From Triangularia verruculosa (Eukaryota > Ascomycota > Sordariomycetes > Sordariales > Podosporaceae), in the NCBI GenBank assembly GCA_033296885.1, contig MU863882.1:310001-374000 (forward strand): a stretch of DNA of 64,000 nucleotides. Direction: 5' to 3'. Made by a program: the position numbers and the translations under genes. Position 1 is the first letter of the stretch. Every line of letters starts with the position of its first letter. The notes beneath the pieces were generated by a model. It saw only the letters and a program-made list of their open reading frames with translations. It was not told where the DNA came from and did no database searches. Positions 12,379-23,200 of the stretch are shown one piece after another.

Positions 12379-14389
12379 TCAGTGTTCCCTCTCCTTTTTA
12401 CCCCACCACCACCTACACCACCACACCCTTCCCCTCCTATCCCCTCCCCTTTGTTCCTCCTCCTCCTCAACAGGCCTCGGATCACACCCCCTCAACCTGT
12501 AATCCCCCACCGTCCAAGCCATCACCACCACGGGAACACACACCCCCAGCGCCACCCACAGCAGCACCTCCACCGTCTCCTGGTAACTCCTCGCGATCGC
12601 GTTTCTTTCTGGACTCCCCCACGGGTACGAGTACGCCTCCTTCACGCTTCCGTAAATCTTATCTGCCTCCCCCTTGACCGCGTCCGGGAGATATTCTCGC
12701 AGTTTATTCGGGATCAGTTTCCCCCATATCGCTCCGCTGACTGCACTGCCGACGGCACTGCCGACTTGGACTAGTGTTAAAAACGCTGCGGTGGCCACGC
12801 CGACGTATTGATGCTGATTGCGGCCCTTGAGGTTGGAGCTAGAAGAGGCAGCGGCTTGCACGACAAGCTGGGTTGCCACGTGCATGAGCCCTGCTCCGGC
12901 GCCGAGAAACATTTGGGCGGTGTACAGGACCGGTTCGGTGACGCCGATCTTTCGGGTTTGGATCAGGAGTACGATGGCGAGGGTGTAGATTGCTGCGCCA
13001 AAGACGATCCATGGTTTCGGTCGGGGCTCCCCGCCGAGACGTTTGATGACTAGGCTTGCGGCGATGGCGGCGATGGTGGAGGCGAAGTTGAAGGTTTGGG
13101 TGATGGGGCCGGCGCGGGAGACGGGGAGGTTCAGTGCGACGAGGAGGTACGAGTAGAAGTAGGGCTGGACGGCGATGTAAAAGACGGCAAAGTAGAAGAA
13201 GCCTAGGAGGCAGCCGGCGACGAAGGTGCGGGATTTGAGGAGTTCTAATGGGAGGAGGGGGTGAGGGGCGCGGGATTCCCACAGGGGGAAAAGGACCAGA
13301 AGAAAAAGGCCGGTGAGGATCATGAGGATGATGTGGGGGTCGTGCCAACCTGTCTCGGAGCGGGAGACGAGGGTTAGAGGGATGAGGATGAGAGAAAGAC
13401 CGAGCGAGAAGAGGAGGATGCCGATGCCGTCGAGTTCTTGGAAGAGGTTTCTTGCGGCTATTGTGATGGCCGGCCTTTTTCTATCGGTTGAAGAGGTGCT
13501 CATGGCACGCCTCTTGGGGACCAAGCCCAGCTTCTCTGCCTTGCGGCCGTTGATGAACAGGCTTAGTCCGAGAGGCAGGAAAGCCAGGGGAAGGATGATG
13601 GTCCAGATGGCGTATCCCCATCGCCATGTGCTCTTTGCGAGGAAGAGAGCAGCGATAGCGGGTCCTATCCAGACGGTCACTAGGAACGGGCTGTCCGGTA
13701 AACTAGAGAATAAAGCCCGGTTGAGGAAGTCGCTGGTGTCGGCGATGAAGACCTGTTGTAAGATCTGCAACCCGGTGAAGCCGGCCGCGTAGAAGATTTG
13801 CGCCGAGGCGTATGTCTCGACGTTTTGCGAGGCAGCCATCAGCATGTACCCCAGCACACAGAGGACGATGCAGATGGAGAAGGCCTCTAGCCGGCCAAAG
13901 ACATCGGCTATCTTGGCCATAGGGGGTTTGATGACAGCTGCAGGCATCTTGTAAGCACTCATGTGTCAGTGTAAGGTACAGGTTGAAGAAGCATACCATT
14001 AACCACTCCTTGGACCACATAAACTGTCGATAGTAGCGAATGTTTGTTGAATGAACTGACGGCAAACGCGGAAAGCGAGTATGTAACTTGACCTTCAAGT
14101 GATGTGGTGAAGGCCATAAGAAAGATACTATTGCTCCCTGTCAGTATTGATTGTTCCGCTTGGCTCTCGAGAAGAAAAATACAACTCACCCCATATAAGC
14201 AACCACCAAGCCCCTTTTCGACCATAACCGAGCAACCGCCTCGATGCGCCGTACCCCGTCTTGAATGTCTTCCTCCCCCTCTGCACCGGGTGCTGTTGAT
14301 ATCCTCTCATCAACTCCATCATGAGAAGATATTGTCGCGCCATATTCTTCCTCAGCCCTGCTACCGAGGAGCGGCTGTGCGTCTGCCAT
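12379..14389 (-). CDS. Siderophore-iron transporter, MFS family (ARN/SIT/Mir type)
   Basis: Exons 14389..14190, 14127..13997 and 13937..12379 give 629 residues. Junctions were fixed by phase: AYMG-IFLMAFTTSLEG at the first and VVQGVVN-AVIKPPMAKIADVFGR at the second. The second requires the TGCAG acceptor at 13938; nearer AG dinucleotides break the frame. The hydrophilic N-terminus (about 60 residues) precedes some 14 hydrophobic segments. The MAKIADVFGR loop and the YFYSYLLVALN and TQTFNF segments match fungal siderophore transporters, which import ferric siderophores across the plasma or vesicle membrane with protons. Substrate cannot be read from sequence. The tail is Glu- and Trp-rich and unlike the family, perhaps a lineage-specific extension. 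Upstream, 15158-15179 holds a GATA palindrome that fits iron repression. Confidence 0.88.
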
Positions 14390-16364
14390 GTTTGGCTCTG
14401 ATGAAATGAACCGTATGTAGGTATGTACGTATGTCGATCTTATGCCGCGGGCAGTTTTATTCCCCTCCAGCCATCAGCGGAACCCCGGAAGGATGCTAAG
14501 AGTAAGAAAATTGTGTAACCGTCCCTCTCAGCCTCGAAAGGTTCATCTTCCGTCTCTTGGACAAACTTGAGGAAGATTTGAAGCAAAAGTGGGCGTCAAA
14601 AACACAAAGTGAGAAAGTCAGGCGGGCCCCGAATAAGATGAGCAAAAAGCCTGATCAGGTTAGGTGAGACAGGCAGCCGCTCATTATTCGGCGCACTTGA
14701 GAAACTCCTCACCTAAACCCCAGTGATCAGCAGAGAGGGCAGTGAGCCGGCGCTGAATGGTTGCTTCGCCGCGACATATATGTCTCGTCTGTTCGGTGTG
14801 TGGTTGGTGGTATGGTTGGTTACCTAGGTATGCTGCCTGAACCCCTCGCGCACTCTCACTCGAAAAGACAGTTTCAGATGTTGTGAAATCCCTGGAAAAG
14901 GTGAAAAGGTTCGGTCACCCACCCACACACCCCTCCAATCCATCTCTCAATCTTGTCTCGCAGCGTGCTCATGCGCTGGAGCGAATGCGTAACATTTTCA
15001 GAGGGAACTTGACTCTGTCCCCCCCCCCATGGGAACTTCGGGGACCAAACAGACGAACCAAGGGCCTGACGGTGGAGTCAGACCACGGGAAGAGGGGAGC
15101 AAGCGACATTGCCTGAAGGCCCCCTTGCAAGTGAAAGCGTGGTGTGATTGGTCAGATGTTATCAATCTGATCTGATAACGTTATGACGTGGCGACTTGCA
15201 AGGGCATCCTCGCCTGTCTGGCCAGCTGCAATGACGGAGATGGTATCCCAAAGCCGATATAGGCCGCTGTAGTAGTATTGTCCTTATAAGAGACCATGTT
15301 ACCAGCCTTCGACTGCTGTAGAGAAGTTGAAAGAGATGCGATTTCCCGAATCTGTCATGCCATCATGTCCCTGCCCAATGTGGGTTCCCGCTCGCCTTGG
15401 CCCTGGTCATGAGCATTGGCAAGAAATGGAAGTGTGACCATCTGTCCTACACCAAGACGAATAGATGACTAACGATGAGATTTTACTTCAACGATGACCC
15501 CGATCACCGGTACTTCACAACGGCTTTCAACCTCTGAACCGCAACACCGTTGGAATCCAGGAATCCAAAGTGGCTCTCGCTTCCACTTTTCCCACTTTTA
15601 GTCTCCCCGTCCTCACAGCGGGCCGTTCCGCCTACAGAACATGCCCCGATCAAAGAAAGCCGGAGGAGCAACAACATAAAAAGGATATATTTTGTCATCT
15701 CACATACCACCACCCCCTCCCTTCCTTCCACCCCAAAACCAAACCCAGAACTGCGTACATAAACTACATCAAGTTCATATCACCACCACCCACCCACCAA
15801 CCGACCGCTAGCTATACAAAAAAGAAGACAAAAAAAGTGTGAAAAAAGAACCATGTACTTGTAAAATCTGTTATCAAAAAGAATTATCCTCCGCTCTTCC
15901 CCCTTTCCCAACCAACAAATCTCTCCTCCCAAGTAAATCAACCGACCGAAAAGGAATTGAAAAAAAAAGAAAAAAAGAAGCAGAATGGTATCTCATCCCA
16001 AACAAGAATTTATATATCCTCTCCTCCTCCCTCTTTCCAACAAACCAAAGTTGCGTCACTCCCTTCGAACAAGGTAAGACAAGAAGCTAAAATAAAAATA
16101 AAAAAAAAGACAGAAAATCAGTGTGTAAGAGTATAAGTAGGAGGGCGGGGTATTCGAGATAAGAGATAAAATGTGTCAAGTCGTTGACGAGGAAAGCGGA
16201 TTCAAATCAATAGGCAACGATCAGAAAGAAAAAAAAAAGAAATCGCAACGCCCAGTATGCTCCCGCTCCTACCAGATCCTCCAAACAAAAAAACACACCT
16301 CAACAACCCCAAGCAAAACATACTACAGCAGGGGAGGGAAGGATCCTAGGCTTTTTCCCACCTA
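14390..16364. other. Intergenic: promoter of siderophore transporter and 3' flank of the RING/vWA gene
   Basis: Almost 2 kb. The part next to 14389 is the promoter of the minus-strand transporter and includes the GATA palindrome at 15158-15179. The part near 16364 is the A/T- and CT-rich 3' flank of the next minus-strand gene. Short open frames here (for example 15839-16090) are low complexity and lack domain features. Confidence 0.6.
15147..15179. promoter_or_regulatory. GATA palindrome with SreA/SRE-type consensus and adjacent CCAAT box
   Basis: ATCTGATAA at 15170-15178 is an exact match to ATCWGATAA, the published consensus for the fungal iron-regulatory GATA factors SreA/SRE. It is the right half of an inverted repeat, GTTATC at 15158-15163 and GATAAC at 15174-15179. 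A CCAAT box lies at 15147-15151 on the minus strand, 6 nt from the palindrome. The site is about 770 bp upstream of the transporter start at 14389. Match and position are seen; iron repression is inference. I found no second exact ATCWGATAA while reading the window. Confidence 0.55.
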
Positions 16365-19300
16365 CTACGCCTCCTCCATAATCCCCCCCTCCCCACCCCC
16401 CTCCTCCCTCCACTCCCTGCTCTTCTCCGTCAGCTTCTTCACGCCAGAGACTCTGCCGGCCCACAGGCTCTCGATTGGCGTTCTGAAAGTAAACGCCCTC
16501 TGACTTGAAATCACCCCGATGGCCTGCAGCACCGCCTTCCTGGAATCTCTCCCGAACACGGCAGGGTGGTTGATCCATTCAAGACTGCTTTCCAACTCTG
16601 CATCGAGCGCGGCGACCGTGTTGGTGTCGATGCCGGCTGCAGTGCCCATTCCTCCTAGACCAACTCCTAGACCATCGGCAGATCGGGAGCGCGAGATTTG
16701 CCCTGGCACTGGCGGGAAGCTGCTTGAGGATGAATGGTTGCCCGATGTAGGGGAGGGTGTGTTTTTCCTGTCCGGGGTTCCGGCGCCAGGTGAAGCGCCG
16801 TCGCCGGGGTGGGGGGTCGATGGTTGGGATTTGTTCGATCCTGAAGGAGGCATGGGTGGGACGGGTGGAAGGCCGCCTTTGCCGAGGCCCTTGAGGATGG
16901 AGCGGGTTTCGTTTAGGAGGGTGTGAGCTCTGTCGTGTTGTCCTCGGGATACCAAGGTGAGTGCTCGGGTCAGCATGTCCGAGGTGAGGAGCTCCATTCT
17001 TCGCTGGACGATGTGTGGATGAGGAGGGATAGGTTGGGAATTGTTCCAGGACTTCTTGGAGTTGGATGCTGGCAACATGGTGATTGCCAACAAGCTAGGC
17101 CGGGTGTGCTGGGAGGTGCCGTCACGGAGAATATCGCCCCATATCAGCTCGGCTTGGATCAGTGGGACTTCCTCTACCGAAACAGTTCGTTGCTCGTCTT
17201 GGTCCATCGGCCCGCCGAGGGCTTCGAGGCCAGAGACAATGTTATCCCAGGGGTCCTGGGGAAGTTGCTCCTGCGAGGCGTTATCGGGGATGATGACGAG
17301 CTGGACGAGAATATCGCGCTTGTCACCAAAGCGGAGGTCACCAATCGAGGCTTCGGCGTCGCGCCCGGTGGCGCGCTTGGTGATTTGGAGGGCACCGGAA
17401 ATCTTGTGGAATTTCGCGGGTGAGCCCTCGGGGAGTTTGAGCTTGAGCTTGACGTTTTGGTGGGAGAGGGTTTGCATGGCGCCGAGGCAGCCGGCAAGAC
17501 ACTCTCGGAGCATCATCCAGTCTTTTACGTATGTATATGACGCTTTTGTCCGGGTAGACAACTCGATCATGGTGTCTGGCTTGTGGGTCATACCCAGGCC
17601 AAACGAGTGGATGGTGATCTTGGCCGCTTCGGCTCTTGACACTACGAAGTCGACGCTATCGGCATCTGAGGTGGAGGCATCGCTGATGAGCATGATGGTT
17701 GCGATGGGGTTGTTGTACTTGCGGCCCATGAGCAGGTCCATGGCCACGTTGGCGCCCTCAACGACATCAGCGCGGTGGCTCTTTTGGCCGACTGGCTTGA
17801 TCGAGTTGAGGACATTGCTCCAGCCGGGCCATGCCTTTGTGGTCATGCCGACGATAGGAACGCCACCGCCGGACGACCCAAAGGTTACCAGGCCCATGCG
17901 GTCACGGTCGCCCAGGGTATGTACCATGAAACGAAGGGCATCGCGAACGAGGTTGATCTTAACTCCCTGCATTGACGCCGAGATTGGCACCACCACCACA
18001 ACATCCACCGGCACATGAATGGACGGGAGAAGTGGGCTCCGCGCAAAGTTGGTGTACTCTGTTGGCGCAGTGGTGGCCGACTTTGCGCCGCCCCACGACG
18101 AAGCCAGGGAAGATACCCGTTGCGGTCGACCGGAGCCGGGTGTGTTTCGCCAGTCATCTTCATCCGTTTCTGAGAACTCGCCACGGTCATATTCTGGGCT
18201 TCGTACAGGCGAAGTCTCAACAGCGTTGAGGTCCAAAAGAGCCTGCTTCCACAGCTTAAGGTGGTTACGGCTCTCAAACCGCAGGTGGAACTGAGGTAGC
18301 TCTGCCACTGACAAACTGAGTGTCAGAATATTCTCATCCATATTGCCGCTGTAGGACACATCGTTGAGATGCTTCTTGATCAAGATGGAGCCCTTGAGTG
18401 TGCAGCGCGAGCTCTTTCGTGGTGCATCTTGGTCTTCCCATTGTGATGGCTGCTGTGATGTCTTCTTCTCCTTTACGCAGATGAGCATCTCGGCGAACAG
18501 GAAGCACTCCAGTTCTTGCCATGATACCTTGTCCTTGCCCACACGGAGGGTGCCGTATAAGCGGAGCTTGCCAAACCTAGAGTTGTTTATTAGCACATCT
18601 TCTTTTGAGACCCATTCTTCGGAACAACGTACCGGCTGAAGTCCAATCCGTGCCAGTTATCCACTCGGTTGCGCAGGTTCTCCGTCATCTCAGCCAGCAC
18701 CTCTGCCGACTCATACGGGTAGAATCGTGGCGCACTTTGCGCTGGTGAAGGCGCTCTATGGAACTGCTCTTCCGGCCGTGGCGGCGCCAGCGGTGGGGGT
18801 GCGGCTTGCAGATCCTCTGGGTCGGGCCGCCACTTGATGTCTGGCACTTCCACCGTCACCAAGCAAGTGAGTGTTTGCTGCTGTCGTGACCTCGTGATAG
18901 TGGGGAATTCTGACCGCACCGTAACCGTAGGCGCAGGAATGGGATTTCGTGTTACTGTGCGTGGGCTAGCAAGTGTCGTCTCCATAGCCTGGACATCATA
19001 GTCGTGTCTTCGTGGTGGTCCGCTCTGTGTCGTCTCTGGGTATCCTCCCGACGAGGCGACACCCGTCGCCTCGCTGTCACTCCGCGCATGTCTTGGTGCG
19101 TTGTAGCGGTGATCCGAAGGAGGCGCCTCTCGACTATCCCGGCTGTCTCGCTGGCTGCCGCGAGGAGCATCTCGGTGGCCGTTAGATCCACCGCCAGGCC
19201 GCGCACTCGACCCCCGGCTCTGCGGCCTTCCTTGATCGTCCCAGTGCTGTGTCGTCGGAGTGGGAGTTGCCTGTGATCTGGTGTCATTTACTGACGCTGC

Positions 19301-20271
19301 GCGCACCATGTTGCTGATCTTCTCTAAAAGCACCAAACAAACGCTGGGTCAGTACCAACCTGCTTCCATAATCGCATTCGTTCTTCGACGTCCTTACCTA
19401 TATCCAGCACGTTTCCGCCGCGGCTGGTGTCCAGATGGAGCGGCGCATTACATGTCGGGCAGAACTGTGAATCGAACTCCCGGATAAACTCGTAGAAGCA
19501 CGCCTCGTGGGCCACGTGGGTGCACGAGAACTGCAATATCCTCTCGCCGCGAAGCGTGTGTTCCAACGGCTCCTCGCAAACTGCACACTCGCTCCCCACA
19601 AAGGTGCGCTCCCTGCGCGAACGGGTCCTGTCCGAATTCATGACGCCGTGTGTCGAGATGGATCTGGAATTGCTTTCGCGCGACTTGTTGGAGCTGATCG
19701 AAGCCGTCGAGCGATGCGATGGCGCGTGGAGTGTCCCAGATGCAATCGAGAGGCCTAGAGAGTGGCGAGAGAATGTGGATTAGCCGTTGTTCACCGGTTG
19801 TGGATATCTCTGCTACTTGGTGGCAAGCCACGGCGCAGAAACCTCGGTGTCGAGTCTACCGGCCTGACTGGCAGAGTACGGCCGTGATGAATACGGCGCA
19901 GTCAAATCAGGACGGGGGGTCACCACCGAGACCCAGCGAGGGGCATCTTTCCAAAAGACAAACAGACTGACTGACTGACTGGCAGACAGACAGACAGACA
20001 GAGAAACGCAAGGGGACGGGGACCTACTCTTCTCCGGGTACAACGGCGCCCCGTAAGACCTCGCAGCGCTATTGCTGCCGGTGTAGTAGTTCTGGTTCGA
20101 CGGGCCAAAGTCTGTTCTCCAAGCGCCGCCGCCACCAGACCGCACCGTCGCCGAGTCGGAGCCTAGGTCAGATAGTCCTGCCCGTTCGAAATTGTCGTGG
20201 TTCCTTCGCTGGTGCTCCGTCGCAAAACCCTGGGTCTTCTTGGCGTGCGATCTATGCGATCTGCTGAACAT
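16365..20271 (-). CDS. RING-H2 / PH-like / vWA scaffold protein, Far1/Ste5-related
   Basis: Secure exons are 19754..19398, 19323..18633 and 18576..16365, with phases checked. Exon 1 runs 20271..20028 (MFSRSHRSHAKKTQG). How it joins the RING exon is unsettled: a single intron to 19755 is in frame, as are models with an extra exon at about 19970/19946-19860. The protein is at least about 1170 residues. The RING-H2 begins CAVCEEPLEHTLRGERILQF and ends with CPTCNAPL; this closely resembles the RING of yeast Far1 and Ste5. A PH-like segment follows (RFGKLRLYGTLRVGKDK to LKLWKQALLDL), then a vWA domain and a Ser/Pro-rich tail. Far1 and Ste5 tether the pheromone MAP-kinase module to G-beta-gamma at the membrane. 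The vWA site reads PISASM instead of DxSxS, so metal binding is doubtful. The Far1/Ste5 relation is from motif and domain order, not a search. Confidence 0.8.
19965..20001. repeat. Tetranucleotide repeats (ACTG)n and (CAGA)n within an intron
   Basis: Adjacent short tandem arrays, ACTGACTGACTG then CAGACAGACAGACAGA, lie in the probable first intron of the RING/vWA gene. They create several nearby AG dinucleotides, which is why the acceptor there cannot be chosen by eye. Confidence 0.8.
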
Positions 20272-23200
20272 GTGTATATACGAGGCTGATATCCCGTGCT
20301 CTTCTCTCTCAACTGAACTTCTCGTTCTTTCGGTTTTGTTTGTGGTTCGTCGGCCAGCTGCAGGTCTGCAGTGTATCGTTCGAGTGGCTCGAGTGGTGCC
20401 TGCGGGCGAGGATATGCGGCACTAAATCGTCGACGGCGTCCAAGTCTAAGTCGTTTTGGCTTTTCCCGGGAGATCTGCTGCCTGTTGGCCGGTAGTTGTA
20501 ACAGACTATTAAAGTATGCTACTCCCGCCCCGTTTCCCGTCCGTTCCAGAGGTCCCAGAAGATTATCAGTGGGAAGGATGTCGTACAATCTTTGGTCGAT
20601 CGTTGGATAGGGGGGGCCCTGTTGTTTCAGACAGGTGTATCAACAATGCGGTAGAAGATGCCCAAGAATCAGGCAGGGCATGGCTGCGCAAAAGTAATAA
20701 TACAGTTAATTGCCTTGTAGATGGACCCTGGCAAAAGGGCAAATCGGTGGGTTTTTTTGGTCGGGTGGTTTTGCTTGGTAGAGAGGCCCTTCAAGTGGTC
20801 GGTTCCTGGCTGAGAAGCTGTCGAAGGTCCCGTGGACCGAACTAAGAGCGCCTTGGCGCGTCTTCAGCGGCTGTGGATTTCTCTTCAGCACGTCTGCAGC
20901 TCAGCAAGGAGGAATGGTGATTTGTTCCGACGCAACGTCACGGTGTGCTCGAGACGGGAGGTTGGCTGCACGAGATATTGAGAACGTGTAGCATGTGTCG
21001 GGAGGAACAGCGGGATGGATGTACGCGGGGTGTCCGGGTTGTGTGCGTTGCGGACTGGACGTCGTGGGTGTCTGGTGTGACTGGAGGTGTTGAGCAGCAG
21101 CCCGTCTCTAGGTCTCGGGGTGGTCCGGTCTCGACGGGAAGGAAGCAGGAGGAACAAGTCACTGCGGCGTTTCGTTTCCTCGGGTGAGATTCGAGAACAA
21201 GAAATCCGGATTCTTGGACCGCAATTTTCTCAGGGGGAAAAAGGGTGAGCAGCAGAAAGGAAAAAAACATAAAAATGGGGTCTTAGCAACTTCTATTAAG
21301 ACGCTCTCAATATGCACATGAGGAGAGCGCTCAGGCAAAGAACCACCGTTCCTGACCTTTCGCTGAGGGGAGAGACAGTCTTTGGGGTGATGGGAACGTG
21401 GACGGGCTCTTAACGCTAATTACGGATAGGGGATAAAAGGTATCAGCCCTGTCCATGTCCCTGGTCCTGTTGCTTCTGCAGTGGGGTTTGCTGCTGAAGT
21501 GATGGCGCCGATGGCACGACGACAGAGGTCCAGAAAATGGCATTGCAGGGGTCGCTTTGGGCAACTGTTTTTGACCTCTCTCCCTTTCCAGCGCCAGGAT
21601 TCAAACCAGCAGGGGGTCACCGTTTATTATTATGACGACGGATGGGTAACGGTTATCTGACCGTTTTTCCCCCCTCCCAAACACCCACCAACTACACTAC
21701 AAACAGCACAGAATATAGGATTTCAAGGAATCATACACATGGCGTCGTTCCTTCATGCTGCTGGTCTGTGCCTCCGGGGAGAGACAAAGCCATTCTTCCT
21801 GGTTGGAGCGCGGCCAGACGACAGACTCAGACACCTCCCCCGGACCTAGACACGGCACGTGAGGATGGAAGCAGGGCGGATTTCTGAGTCTCTGACTGAT
21901 GATCCCCGTCCTTGCGTCCCTACTGTAGTGTTGTGCCTGTGCAAGCAAGGCATCCTTGATTTATATCGGCGCCATATCATGATGTGTAATGAGATGGAGC
22001 CTCGACCTGCAAAATAAGGGGTCCGGGCATTATGTCCTAGGAAACAACAGCAATAAAGACTGTCTCCATACATGCCCCTGGGATCGAATGTTATGTATCG
22101 ACGGTAAGCTCCGCAATGGCTGTTCTTTAATGTCTCTTTTTAACTTCACGAGATGATGATTTGCGCCTGATGATTCACGTCAATGCAAGTCAACGAACCG
22201 AAGAACAGCTGGGCGGAGGGGCGATCATTGCTAGCACGTGGCAGAGCTCCCGCTGTGGAGACGGCAGCGCCCACCCTTCGGTCACGGACATGCCGTCACC
22301 AAAGATAGCGCGTGTGCTAGCTGAGGTGGGATAGAAACCGAGATCACGAAGTCTGTCTGTAAAACTTCATTCGAGAGCTGTACAGTAGCAGCAGCTTGCC
22401 CTTGAAGTGATGAAGATGACAACCCACATGGCCGCCAAGCTGGGTGTGTGCACTACAGGCAAGCCACTTCGTGCATCAACCACGATTGCCCCACTTCTAT
22501 GGTGTCTTACACCCAACCACCCAACCATGGTAATCATGGTTACTGGTGCGGATATGGGTACCTAGTGGTGGCTCACAGAAGCGTCGTTGACCGTTTCTCA
22601 GCCAGGAGAGCGTGAGCTCTTGTCCTGGTACGCCGTGGACAAAATAATTGGTACTGCAAGCTAGGATCACACCTTAAAATAGTAGAAAAAGGCCTATTAA
22701 CTATCTTTCAATACTGTATTCCCTCTTTGCAGTACCAGTTTTTTTGTCCAGGACGTGCCTGGTCAACGATAAATGACGCCCAACTCCGCCGCACCAGTGC
22801 GCATGGTTGTGGTACAGTGAAGTCATGATGTTTCCTAGAGGGTGGGGTTCTGCAAGACTTGTATCCGCATCGTTACTTCGTAGGAAGGTTGAGAGCATTA
22901 CGCCGCCAACGAACTTGGTTGAAATATCCACTCAAGCCTTGCTTTCTTGGTCAATGGTGACTTGGTTGACGTAGAGCCTTTGGTGTCAGACGAAGAAGAG
23001 CCGTTCTGATGGCTCCCAATGATAGCAAGCATTTCCGTTTCGAGAACCGATAGTGTGGGTACTTTCTGCAGGAGTGCTGCTCACAGTATGAGCATGCATG
23101 GAAGCATCGGTGGAACAGGAGAGAAGAGAAGCCGGAGTGTGGCCCAGCTATCTGGCCGGCCGTTTCTTGTGCCAGCTCGCTTCTACTCAGGTCGCCTAAC

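Noticed and set aside
13950..13997. Shorter second intron in the siderophore transporter using the ATGAG or ACAAG acceptors
   Set aside because: Both break the reading frame into the MAKIADVFGR loop; the TGCAG acceptor at 13938 keeps it.
21590..21620. T-arm-like GGTTTGAATCC on the minus strand
   Set aside because: The stem pairs poorly and no D arm, anticodon arm or acceptor stem can be built around it.
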